From: Colius striatus
Lineage: Eukaryota; Chordata; Aves; Coliiformes; Coliidae
Direction of reading: 5' to 3'
Assembly (NCBI RefSeq): GCF_028858725.1
Contig: NC_084763.1
Coordinates: forward strand, 58,179,152-58,243,151
DNA length: 64,000 nucleotides
Position numbers and translations under genes: made by a program. This document shows positions 1-12,300 of this stretch, piece by piece (the stretch's first letter is position 1; each line of letters opens with the position of its first letter). A model generated the notes under the pieces. That model saw only the letters and a program-made list of their open reading frames with translations. It searched no databases and was not told where the DNA came from.

Positions 1-182
1 CGGGAGCGCCGCCGTGGGAGCGGCCCGTGACCCCCAGACCGGGAGCGCCGCCGTGGGAGCGGCCCGTGACCCCCCAGACCGGGAGCGCCGCCGTGGGAGC
101 GGCCCGTGACCCCCCAGGCCGGGAGCGCCGCCGTGGGAGCGGCCCGTGAACCCCAAGCCGGGAGCGCCGCCGTGGGCGCGGC
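1..182. repeat. 39-40 bp tandem repeat upstream of PTPN23
   Basis: Four full copies and one partial, diverged copy start at about 1, 40, 80, 120 and 159. Each begins with cgggagcgccgccgtggga and ends with a C-run. The array is cut by the window edge, so its true copy number is unknown. It lies in the CpG-rich region just 5' of the PTPN23 start codon and may be part of the promoter. Confidence 0.9.
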
Positions 183-258
183 GCCGCTGGGGCGTGTCCC
201 GGAACGGGCGGGCCGCGCTTCCCCGCGGGACTCGGTTTCCCGTGAGGCCCCGCGCGGG

Positions 259-297
259 CGCTTCCGGCGGGCGCTTCCGGCGGGCGCTTCCGGCGGG
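259..297 (+). promoter_or_regulatory. Three tandem ETS-type sites (13 bp x 3)
   Basis: The 13 bp unit cgcttccggcggg occurs three times in a row at 259, 272 and 285. Each holds CTTCCGGC, the reverse complement of the ETS/GABPA-class core GCCGGAAG. The array ends 11 bp before the PTPN23 ATG. Site identity follows from the consensus; use in vivo is inferred. Confidence 0.6.
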
Positions 298-308
298 CGC
301 AGGCCGGG

Positions 309-3300
309 ATGGAGGCCGTGCCCCGCATGCCCATGATCTGGCTCGACCTCAAGGAAGCCGGGGAGTTCGCCTTCAACGCCGCCGTCAAGAAGGTGCGGCT
401 GGGGCTGGGGCGGGGGCGGCCAGGGCCTCGGTGAGGGGTGTTTGGGGTCCGGGAGCGGGGCGGGTGGTGCTCGGGGAGGAGGAACCGGGCGGGGGTGTGA
501 GCCCCGTGGGGGAGAAGGCGGCCTGGGGAAGGGGCAGGCCGCGGCGGTGTCAGTGGCTCCGCGGGGGGCGTGGGACCCCTAGGGACGGGCGGGGGGGAGG
601 AGGCAGCGTGCGGGGTTGCTTGGGGGGCAGTGATGGAGGGGAAGGCGTGAGCTGCAGGGAGGGGCCGCGGCGGGGGGTGCAGCGTCTTCGGGGCGTCCCA
701 GGGAAGGTGAGTGCGGGGGCTCTGGGGGCTGCGGGGGGAGCGCCTGGAGACGCGGAGGAGCGGAGCGCGGCTGCCGGGGTCGCGTCAGGCCCTGGGGGTG
801 CTGGGGCGGGGATGCAGCGCCTCATCACCCCGCCGTGCCTCTGCCCTGCCCGGCACAGAGCGAGCCGGGCGACCAGCCCGTCTGTGCCCCGCTCAGCACC
901 CCCCCGGTGCCTCCTCGGCGCTGCGGGACCTGCTTCGGGCTCCGCGGGGTTTGGGGAGCGGGGGGAGCCCCCGGAGCTCTCGCTGTCCCAGGCGGAGCTG
1001 GTCCCGGCCGCCTCGGGGCTGAGCCGTGAGTTGGCAAGTCCGGCCCCGCCGCGTGTGACCGCGCTGACTCGCACAGGCGCCAAACCCGCACCGGCTCCCC
1101 CTGTTCGTAACGCGGGGAGGGCGGCTTGAGGAGCTCCGGGGGCCAGTCCCTCGCGGCTCCCTCCCCTCCGCTGCTTCTGCCTCGGGCTCGCTGACGGTCG
1201 CTCAGCGGAAAGCCCCGGGCGCTTCATGGCTCGGCGCCTGGGAGATGCTGGGCTCTTCCTTCCCGAGGCTTCCAGGGGACACGGCGTGTCCCTGCCGCCC
1301 CGGTGTACGCCCAGCCGGTGGTGAAGGACTTCATTCAGCAGCTGTAAACAAGCTCCACCTCTGACTGACGCTTCCTGCTGCCACCTAGGGCTGACAGTCC
1401 TGATTTATGGATGTGGAAGGAGGATGAGGGAGGGGGCTCTCCCATGTCCCTGCCCACACCTACTCCAGCCCCTCTGGTTCTGGGGCCGGTGTCTCATCGG
1501 AGCCGGGTGGCAGAGATGTCCCTGTGCCAGGGGGAAAGTGTCTCTGGATCAGGGAGCTGAGTCATGCTGTGCCAGCTGGGACAAGGTGTGGAGGCTGTCA
1601 GGGCAGCTGTGTGCCAGGCCCAGAAGCTCCTGCAGTCCCAGCCCTGCCCTCACCCTGCCACTGACCCCTGGCCCTCAGCACCTCAGCCTCAAGGCTTTGT
1701 GACCCCTCCAGGGCTGGGCACTGCCCCATGGCCCTGGGCAGCCTGGCACAGGGGCTGACACCCCTCTCAGGGAAGAAGTCCTCACAGTCCCCTCCATGAG
1801 AGTGGGGACAGCACCTTCCCCGGGGCCTCCAGAGCATTTCTGGCCAAGCCCTGGCCCCAGCCTGTCTCCGTGGTGTCTGAGGAGCCTGTCAGGCTGCACT
1901 GCCCAGCTTCATTTCCCTTTTGGCCCTTGCCATGATGTTCACTTCCAAGACATTTGCCCCCAGTGCTCAATGAGGGCTTTGCTCCCATCCCCACGCAGAG
2001 AGGTGTTGGGTGTGAATCTGGAGTGACTTCCCTTCGCTCTCTTCTGTTCCCTGGTGACTCGTGGCCACTGCTTCTCCACCCCACCTCCCCAGTCTCTGTC
2101 AGCTCCTCTCCAGGGTGCTGACTCCTCAGGGCCCCATGGTTCACGTTTAGGGGGTTTTGGAGGGCAAACCAGCGCTGACCCAAGAGGCCCCAGGCCAGTG
2201 CATGCCCCTGACAGCAGCAGACACACCATGGGGGCATCTCCCAGGCCTCCATGGAGACCTACTGGTTGCAGCTCCAGGGCTGGGATGTGATGCAACCTTG
2301 TCTGTGGGTGTCAGGCTGAGCCAAGCTCTCACTCCTCCTTCCAGTTTGTCCTGAAGAACTATGGGGAGAACCCAGAGAACTACAACGAGGAGCTGCGGAA
2401 GCTGGAGCTGCTCCGGCAGGTGAGCAGGGCTCCATCCTACATCACCTCTGGGCCCAGGAGAGCTGAGAGCTGGCCTGGGGGAGCTGCTGCCTCATCCCCC
2501 TGCTCCCCAGGCAGAGTGAATGAACAGCCTCCTGGCCCAGGCCAGGCTGGGGGTGACCTGCTGGAGAGCAGCTCCAGGAGAGGGACCTGGGGGTGCTGGT
2601 GCTGAAAGGCTGGGACCGGTGTTTGTTGTGTGATGGCCAGTGGTAACAAGGGATAATGGGCACAGGCTGGCACACAGGCAGTGCCCCTGGCACAGGAGGA
2701 GAAGCTCCTTTGGTGCTGAGGTGAGGGAGCCTGGCCCAGGCTGTCCAGGGAGGGTGTGGAGGCTCCTTCTCAGGAGGTTTCCAACCCCAGCTGGACACGC
2801 TCCTGTGCCCCCTGAGCCAGGGGAAGCTGCTGTAGCAGGGGCTGGGCTGGAGCAGATCTGCAGGGCCCTTCCAGCCCCCACCACTCTGGGATTCTCTGGT
2901 CCCTAAAGCTGCTCCCTGCAGCCTGCTTTGAAGCAGAACAGGCCTGTTATTCCAGCAGCTTTGCACAGCTGGTTTCCGTGGGTCAGGCTCCTTCCCGCGG
3001 TGCCGCGTCATCCCGGCTCTGCCCGTGGCAAATGTCACCACAAACCCACCACCTTACCCATCAGTGTGATCCTGACCCAGGACAAACCTCTTCTTCCTCC
3101 TCACGCTTCTTTCCCCCCTTCAGAACGCTGTCAACGTGCCCAGAGACTTCGAGGGCTGCAGCACGCTGCGCAAGTACTTCGGCCAGCTGCACTACCTGCA
3201 GAGCCGCATCCCCATGGGCGCCGAGCAGGAGGCAGCCGTCCCCATCACGTGGTGAGCAGCAGCTGCAGCTTCTCCCGCCCTTGCTCTGCTCTGAGGAGCC

Positions 3301-6300
3301 TCCTGAAACGTCCAGGCTGACCCAAAGTGATTGTCCCCCTGTGCTGGGCCCTGGGGAGGCTGCAGCTCCAGGGCTGTGTCAGTGCTGGGCCCCTCACTCA
3401 CTGCCACAGGGACACTGAGGGGCTGCAGCGTGGCCAGAGCCGGGCACAGAGCTGGGGAAGGGGCTGGAGCACAGGGGTGCTGGGGAGGGGCTGAGGGAAT
3501 GGGGGTGTTGATCCTGGAGAAGGCTGAGGGCAGACAGGAGCTCTCTCTGCAGCTCCCTCACAGGAGGGTGGCCAGGGCAGGGGTCAGTTTCTTCTCCCCA
3601 GTAATGAATGACAGGATGAAAGGAATCAGACTCGAGTTGCTCCAGAGGAGGTTGAGGCTGGAGCTGAGGCAGAACTGTTTCCCTGAGAGGGGTGTCAGCC
3701 CCTGTGCCAGACTGCCCAGGGAGCTGGGGGAGTGCCCAGCCCTGGAGGGATCCCAAAGCTGACGTGCTGAGGGCTGTGGGTCAGTGGTGGCTGTGGCAGG
3801 GTGAGGGGAGGGCTAGGACTGCAGCAGCTTCAAGGCCTTTTCCACCCAAAATGCTTCTATGATAAGGTGACAATGCTGGGTGCCCTGGAGTGGTGGGCTG
3901 TGTGTAACCAGGGCATCCACCTGCTTGCAAAGCCATTGCACCAGCTTCCATAGTCTCTTCCACCTCAAGTCAATGTTCAGGGTGACACCAAGCCCCCATC
4001 CCCAACCCCCAAGGGAGCCCAGCCCCTGGCAAATCCTTTCCCCAGCCCATGGACCGTGCCCAGGAGCACCAGTGTCTCCCACTCCAGCTGTTACCTGGGC
4101 TTCTCTCCTCACAGGACCGAGATCTTCTCAGGCAAGACGGTGACACACGAGGACATCAAGTACGAGCAGGCATGCATCCTCTACAACCTGGGTAAGGGCT
4201 GGGAGGCTGCTGGTGAAAGCCTCAGTCCCCACACCCCTGCCTCCACAGCAGCACACTGCTCTCCCTCTTTGGCTCTGCACTCTTGACTATCATGGCTCAC
4301 AGTGGGGTTTTTTGGTAGTCCCAAGGGGAAGGGGGCTCTCAGGCCCCAGCCACATCATGCAGCTGGCAGGGATCCCATCCCTGGGCTTGTGGCTGCAGCT
4401 CAGGGACTGACTGGGGCTTTGGTGGTTTAAACACATCTGTTGTGTTACTCCCTGCCCCAGGCCAGGCTGGGGGGAACCTGCTGGAGAGCAGCTCCAGGAG
4501 AGGGACCTGGCAGTGCTGGTGGGCAGCAGAGAAACACGAGCAGCAGTGTGGGCTGGGGGGCAAGAAGCCAATGGCAGCCTGGGGGCATCCAGCAGAGTGT
4601 GGGCAGCTGGGCCAGGGAGGTTGTGCTGCCCCTCTGCTCTGGCCTGCTCAGCTGGAGCCCTGTGCCCAGTGCTGGGCTCCCCAGCTGCAGAGAGACAGGG
4701 AACTGCTGCAGAGAGGCCAGTGAGGGCTCCCAGGGTGCTGAGGGGATAGAACATGTGTGTGAGGAGGAAAAGCTGCGGGCCCTGGGGCTGTTCAGCCCAT
4801 GCTGGGTGATTTCCCTGCACAGACTTTCATGCTGGTGCCACCCCAGGGCCCTGTGTCCCCCAGGTGCTGCTGGGTGCCTGTGACCCCCTTGCTGCAGTGT
4901 TTGGCTCATCTGGTACCAGCTCCCAGTCCCTGTGAGTAGTGCCAGGGTCTGATCAGGTGTCCTCTCTCCACAGGTGCACTGCACTCCATGCTGGGTGCCA
5001 TGGACAAGAGAGTGTCTGAGGAGGTAACGACCCCCTGTGTGCTCCCTCAGTGGCCATTCTGTCCCGTGGGGTTTAGCAGTGAGCTGGTGGCAACAAGGAC
5101 TTCTCTGTGACTTGGGTGGCTGCCAGCATCTCAACGCTGGCCACCAGCTCTGGATGTTGGCTGTGACCCTGTGTAGAGTGTTAGGAAGGGCCATCCTCAC
5201 CATGGTTGTGGCCTTCCCTGCCCTGTCCTTGCTGTCCCCAGGTCACTGGCCGGGCTCACCCTCCACCCTCAGCATGGAGGGACCGATCCCAAGCAGCCCA
5301 GGGGAGCACTGAGCTGTCTGGGGCCTTGTGAGCCCCAAGGAGTCTCTCCAGCCTTGTGGCAGCTGCTTCTTCTGGGGTCTGAGAGGAGGCAGGAGCAGCA
5401 TGGGGAATGTCTTAGCCTTGCTGAGCTGGGCTTTGTCACCTTAAGCTACCCTGTCTGAAGGGAGCTCACTGCTGCTCCAGTCTGGACAGGCCTCCGCATC
5501 CTCCAGTGCCTGACACCTCCTTTCCCCCCACCTCAGGGCATGAAGGTTTCCTGCACCCATTTCCAGTGTGCTGCTGGGGCCTTTACCTACCTGAGGGACC
5601 ACTTCCCCCATTCCTACAGCGTGGACATGAGCCACCAGATCCTCAACCTCAACATCAACCTCATGCTGGTAGGAACTCACACCGGGACAGCTCCTTCCAC
5701 ACCTCAGGGCGGCTGCTGCTGGCTGGGAGAGGGGTGCTGGGAGGGCTGGCTGCTCCCTCAGGGGTCCAGGAGCTGAGTGTTACGTGAGACAGGGCTCCAG
5801 TGCCCACTGGGACTGTTGTCTGTGGGGGCTGGGCTCCTGGGGGGCAGGAGGGGCGCCTTCCCCCAGGCAGGAAGGAGATGTTGGGGGAGAGGGGAGGCTC
5901 TGTGCTGCTCTGCTCATCCCCAGGCTGCTCAGGTGACCCCTCAAGAAAGGGGCTGTGGCTGGTGGGGGCCTGGTATGGGGCCAGATACCCCTCTCCCAAG
6001 GTGTGGGAGGACCTGAAAACTGCGCTCTTCTCTTGGGCAGGGCCAGGCACAGGAGTGTCTCCTGGAGAAGTCCATGCTGGACAACAGGAAGAGTTTCCTC
6101 GTGGCTCGGATCAGTGCCCAGGTGAGGCCCTGCCAGCTGGCCCCTGCTGGCCCCTGCCAGCCTGAGCTCTGGCTACTTCTGCCTCAGGGCTTGTTGCCAT
6201 GGCAGGGCGTGATGCCTGGGGTGGGGATGGAGGAGGACATCCTCAGCTCTGCTCGGTGTCAGCAGGCCAAGGGGCTGCAGGTGGGTCAGGGCAGTGCCAG

Positions 6301-9300
6301 GCACAGGCTGGGGGTGAGTGGGGTGGGGGCAGCCCTGAGGAGAGGGACAGGGGGTGCTGGGGGGTGGAAAGCTGCCTGTGAGCCATCAGTGTGTGCTCAC
6401 AGCACAGAAAGCCCCCTGCAGCCTGGGCTGGGTGCCCAAACCATCCTATGATTCAAACCCTCTCCGTGGGGCAGGTTTGTTGTGGTGGTGTCACTCATCC
6501 CTGGCCCTGACCCAAAGTGCATCAGTGAGAGACTCTACCATGGCAGCGAGGTGACCCCAGCCTGGGGCACAAACAGGGCACCCCCCTCTCCCTCAGTGCC
6601 CTCAGCTCCTCTGTAGTGCAGCTCAGAGGGTTCCACACACCCATCCCTCTCCCTGTAGGTGGTGGATTACTACAAAGAGGCCTGCAGGGCACTGGAGAAC
6701 TCAGAGACAGCCTCTCTGCTGGGGAAGATCCAGAAGGACTGGAAGAAGCTGGTTCAGATGAAAATCTATTACTTTGCTGCTGTGGCCCATGTGAGTGGGG
6801 AGAGCAACCTGGAGTGGGGGAACCTGCCCTTGGCTCCCAACCTGGCTGCTGTGGAGCTGGCCCAGCCACTGAGAGCTGGGCAGGCTGAGAGCTGGGCAGA
6901 CAGGAGCCTGCTGAGGGTCACCCAGGGCAAGGGCAGAGTCCTGATGGAGGGGAACCTGCTTTAACAGGGGGTGGCACTGGATGAGCTCTGCAGGGCCCTT
7001 CCAGCCCCCACCACGCTGGGATTCTTGCCTGCTTCCAAGACCTCCCTCAGGTTACAGAGCTCTGATGTGTGTTTTCTTGCAGCTGCACATGGGAAAGCAG
7101 GCTGAGGAGCAGCAGAAGTTTGGGGAAAGGGTAAGCAGAGCCCAGGGGGCCCTTCTCAGCCCACCCTCACGGGGCTCCTGCCCTGAGAGGGTTGAGTCTG
7201 GAGGTCTCCTGGAGACATGATCCTGTCACCAACCACGTCCTGCCCCCCTGTGGGTGTCCTTGAAGAGCCCTGGCACCCACTTCTGTGCCCACCCTAATTC
7301 CTGTTCTCTCTGCAGGTCATCTACTTCCAGAGTGCTCTGGATAAACTCAACGAAGCCATCAAGCTGGCGAAGGTGCTGACACTGGGGCTGCCACGCGTGC
7401 CTGGGGCTGAAGGTTGCTCCCCGGGCCCTAGCGGGGCCCAGTGCCATGCCAACCTGGGGAGATGCCAACTGGGGTCAGGTTAAAAGCTTTCCCAGCCCTC
7501 CAGCAGGTTGGCAAACCTCTGCTTTGCTTCCCTCTGGGACATGCAGCCAAACCCACGGCTCCAGCATCTCCCAGGCGCTCGGGCTGCAGAGGGTTTGGGT
7601 TGAGCCCTTCAGGAGCCCGTGGGCAGCTGTCGGTATGACTGTGATTCTGATTCATGTGGCACAAGGAAGGGTGGCTGATGTGGCTGCTGCTGCCTGCTGG
7701 GCACACAGGGCTGCAGGAGGTTGCAGGACAGCAGTTTCCCCCTCCCTGCCTGCGCTAACTCCCTCTCCTTTCTGCAGGGCCAGCCAGAAACTGTGCAGGA
7801 GGCCCTGAGGTTCACCATGGATGTGATTGGTGGCAAGTGAGTCTGGGCACAGGGCAGCCCTGGGTGCCACCAGCCTGCTGCTGTGTAGGGCAGAGCAGCC
7901 CAGGGCATGTCCCCAGGCAGCCCTGAGGCCCCTGGGACCTGCTCTCCTCAGCACAAGCCCAAGGAACTCTGGGCCTGGCCCCCCAGGAGTGGGGCTGGAG
8001 GGGGAACACCGTGGCCCTCCCAACGTGGCATCACTCCTTGTTTGCAGGTACAACTCAGCCAAAAAGGACAATGACTTCATCTACCACGAAGCTGTGCCTG
8101 CACTGGACACCCTCCAGTCTGTGAAAGGTACAGAGAGTGACTCAGGGTTGTGGGGACCCCAGGGGTTGTGCCATGGGGCTGAGCTCCCTGGGGAGGTTTC
8201 AGCCTGGTGTGTGTTGTGTGTTTCCTCCCAGGTGCCCCCCTGGTGAAAGCCCTCCCTGTCAACCCCACGGATCCAGCCGTCACGGGCCCCGATATCTTTG
8301 CCAAGCTGGTGCCCATGGCTGCCCACGAGGCCTCTTCCCTCTACAGGTGTGTGCCAAGCCCTGGCACGGGCATGATGGACGGCCCACTGGCCCCAGAGCC
8401 AGGCTCAGCAGGGAGAGAGGAGCCTGTGCCAGCCACAGTGGCTTCCTTGGGGAGCCACCCTCATGCCTGGCTCCAGCCCTCAGTCCCTCCTGGCAGACAG
8501 GGCTGTCCCTGCTGCCCCCCGAGGCTCTGACCCGTTCCCAGGGGGCTGGGGTGTTCCTCATTGATGGCAGAGCCTCTCCTGCTCCTGCCACAGCACTCAA
8601 GGGTTGTGTTTTTATTCCCCCCCCCCGTGGCAGTGAGGAGAAGGCCAAGCTGCTGAGAGACGTGATGGCCAAGATCGAAGCCAAGAACGAAGTGCTGGAG
8701 TAAGTGTGAGCTGCCTCCTCGGGGCCCTTTGCCCCCCGCCGCCGATCCCTCAGCCCTGGGTGACGCTGCGTCCCGAGCTGGGGGCAGGGCAGGAGGCTCT
8801 GCCACCGCTCAGGGCCTTTGTCCCTCCCCTGCAGCCAGTTCATGGACTCGATGCAGCTGGACCCTGAGAGCGTGGACAACCTGGAGATGTACAGCCACAT
8901 CCCGCCCGTGCTGATGGAGAAGTGCGCGGCGCTCAGCGTGCGCCCCGACACCGTCCGGAACCTGGTGCAGTCCATGCAGGGTGGGCACGCTGGGGCTGGG
9001 GGCTGGCACTGGGGGCTGGGCCTTGGCACTGCCTGCTCCCACAGCCGCGTTCCTGAGCTCCCACAGCCGTGTTTTTCCCTGGTGGGTGGCTCTGAGGGGT
9101 GCTGCTTCCTCACAGCCCTGTCCCCTGCCCGTGACGGGCATCTCCCATGTGCCAGCGGGCCCTGAGCCCACCCTGTGCTGTGCTGTGCTCGCCTCTGCTC
9201 GCCCACAGCCACAGTTATTCCTCAGGCTGCTGCCTGGAGGCGGCTGAGAGGAGACAGCAGCACTCTGCAACTCCCTCACAGGAGGCTGGAGTGAGCTGGG

Positions 9301-12300
9301 GGTCAGTCTCTGCCCCGAGTGATGAGTGACAGGACAAGAGGCAACAGGCTCAAGTTGCCCCAGGGGAGGCTGAGGCTGGAGCTGAGGCAGAACTGTTTCC
9401 CTGAGAGGGGTGTCAGCCCCTGTGCCAGGCTGCCCAGGGAGCTGGGGGAGTGCCCAGCCCTGGAGGGATCCCAAAGCCGTGGGGCTGAGGTGCTGAGGGC
9501 CGTGGGGTAGTGCTGGGCTGGGCAGAGTGAGGGCAGGGCTGGGACTGCAGCAGCCTGAAGGGCTTTTCAAACCATAAATGATTCTATGGCCTCTTCAGCT
9601 TCAGACCTGGAGCAGGCAAGGGCTGGGAAAGCCTGGATCAGCCCTTTGCCAACCCGTGTCTCTCCCCTCCAGTGCTCTCCGGGGTCTTCACCGACGTGGA
9701 GGCTTCGCTGAAGGAGATCCGAGACCTGCTGGAGGAGGACGAGGCTCAGGAGCGCAAGCTGCAGGAGCTGCTGGGGAAGGCGCCTCCAGCCCAGGGTTCC
9801 CCTCCCCAGCCCAGCCCGGGGCTGGCCGAGGTCAGCAAGGAGTGCTCCAAGTACGTGGAGGTGCACGAGAAGGCGAGTTACACCAACACGGAGCTGCACA
9901 AGGCCATGAACCTGCACATCGGCAACCTGCGCCTGCTGAGCGGGCCCCTGGAGCACGTCCGCGCCGCGCTGCCCGCGCCCGCCCTCACCGAAGGTCAGTG
10001 CGCTGCACCTCCCCTCCCCACGCTGGGGGTCGCTGTCCCCACATGAGAGCAGCTCCAGGTGGGCCAGGACGAGCCCTGGGCTGGCTGCTTGCCCCCCCAG
10101 TCCCGTGGCGGGGCAGAGGGGTGGCTCAGCCCTCCCCATCCTGCAGATGACAAGCAGGTACTGCAGAACCTGAAGCGGATCCTGGCCAAAGTGCAGGAGA
10201 TGAGGGACCAGAGGACGTCTCTGGAGCAGCAGCTGCGGGAGATGATCCAGAAGGATGATATCACCACGTCCCTGGTCACCACCGACCGCTCCGAGATGAA
10301 GGTGGGCGTTTGGGGAAGCCCCATCCCGCCCCACAGGGCTGTGGCAGGAGCTCTGCCCCAGCCTGGCCGCCTCCTCAAGCCTCCTGCAGCCCCTCAGCTG
10401 CCCCCCAACTCTCTCTGCAGAAGCTCTTTGAGGAGCAGCTGAAGAAGTACGACCAGATCAAGGTGTACCTGGAGCAGAACCTGGCTGCCCAGGAGAACGT
10501 CCTGAAGGCCCTGACGGACGCCAACGTCAAGTACGCGGCTGTGCGCAAGGGCCTGGCCGAGGTGGAGCACAAGTGAGTGCTGTGAGGAGGGTGCAGGGGC
10601 TCTGGCCACATGGCAACAGCCTTGCCCACCCCAGCAGAGGTGGGGGCTCACCACAGCCTTCCCTGTCCCTCCCTTGTCACGTCCAGCTGCTTTGTTGCCC
10701 GTGGTGTTGCTCCCGGGTGGCTGCTGGTGGCTGAGGATCCCCAGCCCTGGTGCTGCCGTCCCTGCTCAGCCCCCTGCCCCGTCCCCCGCAGGTGGAACAC
10801 CACTGTCCAGACCTTGGTGGCCTCCTACGAAGCCTACGAGGACCTGATGAAGAAGTCGCAGGAGGGGAAGGACTTTTACACGGACCTGGAGGGAAAGGCC
10901 TCCAAGCTGCTGGAGAAGGCCCGGGCCGCCTGCCGAGCCGCCGAGGCCAACAGGCAGCAGATCCTGGAGAAGTAGGTGGCGCCGAGCCCGGCCCCGGGGA
11001 GCCCCCTGGATGGGGGTGGGATGTGCCGGGGCCGGTTGCGGGGCCGCCCCGCGCTGAGCCCAACGCCCTTCCCCGCAGGGAGATGAAGAAGCAGCCGCCG
11101 CCGCGACCCACCGCCCCCAAACCCGCGCTGCCCCGGCAGGCGCCGGAGCCGGGGCCCGGGGAGGCCGGGGCGGAGCTGGAGCTGCCCGAGGAGCTGCGCG
11201 GCCTCCCGCCGGCCGTGCTGGCCGCGCTGCTGCCGCCGGCCCCGCGGCCCGCCGAGCCCTTGGCGCCCGGCGCCGCCCGCTTCACGCCGCCCGCCGCGCA
11301 GTACCGGCTGCCGGGAGCGCCGCTGCAGCCCTCGGCACCAGCCCCGCTGTTCCCCGCGGCCGCGCTGCTGCGGGCGCCGCTGCCACCGGCCTACGCAGCC
11401 CCGCTGGGGCCCCCGACGGGCTCCTCGCCGCGGCACGCCGCCCCATCCCACCCCGCTGCCGCCTTCCCCGCCGCGCTCGGCCCGCACGGCCCGCACACGG
11501 GCGCCGAGGCGGCCGCGGGGCCCCGGCTGGCCACCAGCACGGTGGACAGCGTGCAGGCGCCCATCGCCAGCTGCGCCCCCGGCCCCCTCCTGCCGCTCGG
11601 CCCCTTCCCCTACGCGCCGGCGGGGCTGCGGCCCTTCGGGCAGCCGGCTCCGCGCCCCTTCCCGGCCGGGCAGCCCCCGGCCGCCTTCGCCCCCGCGCCG
11701 CAGCTGCAGCCCGGCGGGGAGGGGCCGGCCCGGGCGCAGGGCCCGCAGCAGTTCCCCCCGGCCCCCTTCCTGCCTCCGGCGGGGGCTCCGGTCCCGCTGC
11801 CCTTCCAGCCCCCCGCTCGGCCCCCGCCGCCCCCCCAGGCCCGCTTCGCCCAGCAGCCCTTCGCCGGGCAGCCCCCCCTGCCCCCGCAGCTCTACCAGCT
11901 CCCGGGGCAGGACAAGGTGCCCCCCCAGGGGCTCGCTCATCCCCCCCCGGGGGCCCTGCCCTTCCCCCAGCCCCCCGGGCAGCCCGGCGTCCCCCCGCAG
12001 CCCCTGCACGCCGCCCTGGGGGGGCTGCAGCCCGTGCCCGCCAGCTCCCCCGCGCTGCCCTTCTGCCCCAGCCCTGCCCCTGCGCCCAGCCGCCTGCCCC
12101 CGGGCCCCCCCCCAGCCGCCGCCCCCGGCCCCCCGCACGTCCCCCCGGCTCCCAGCCCGGGGCTGACCCGGCTGCAGGGCGCGGGAGGGGCCGCCCAGGG
12201 CCCCCTCGTCCCGTCCCCGGCGCCCTCCCCGCAGCCGGCGCCGCCGCAGCGGCCGCCGGGCCCCAGCGATGGCGCGTTCCCGCGGCAGAGCTCCTGCACC

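Larger units (their letters stand above)
1..1240. promoter_or_regulatory. CpG-island promoter region of PTPN23
   Basis: CpG density is very high from the window start through exon 1 and the first part of intron 1, and falls after about 1,240. There is no obvious TATA box. This fits a housekeeping-type promoter for PTPN23. The transcription start cannot be fixed from sequence; it should lie upstream of 309, possibly before the window. Confidence 0.7.
309..8699 (+). other. PTPN23: PTPN23 exons 1-14: Bro1 domain
   Basis: Residues 1 to about 390 form the banana-shaped Bro1 domain that binds the ESCRT-III subunit CHMP4 in this family. Conserved stretches include [20 protein letters not shown] across exons 4-5 and [17 protein letters not shown] in exon 8. 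The domain is split over 14 short exons (48-132 bp), several with split codons. All splice in frame without any lost segment. Confidence 0.9.
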
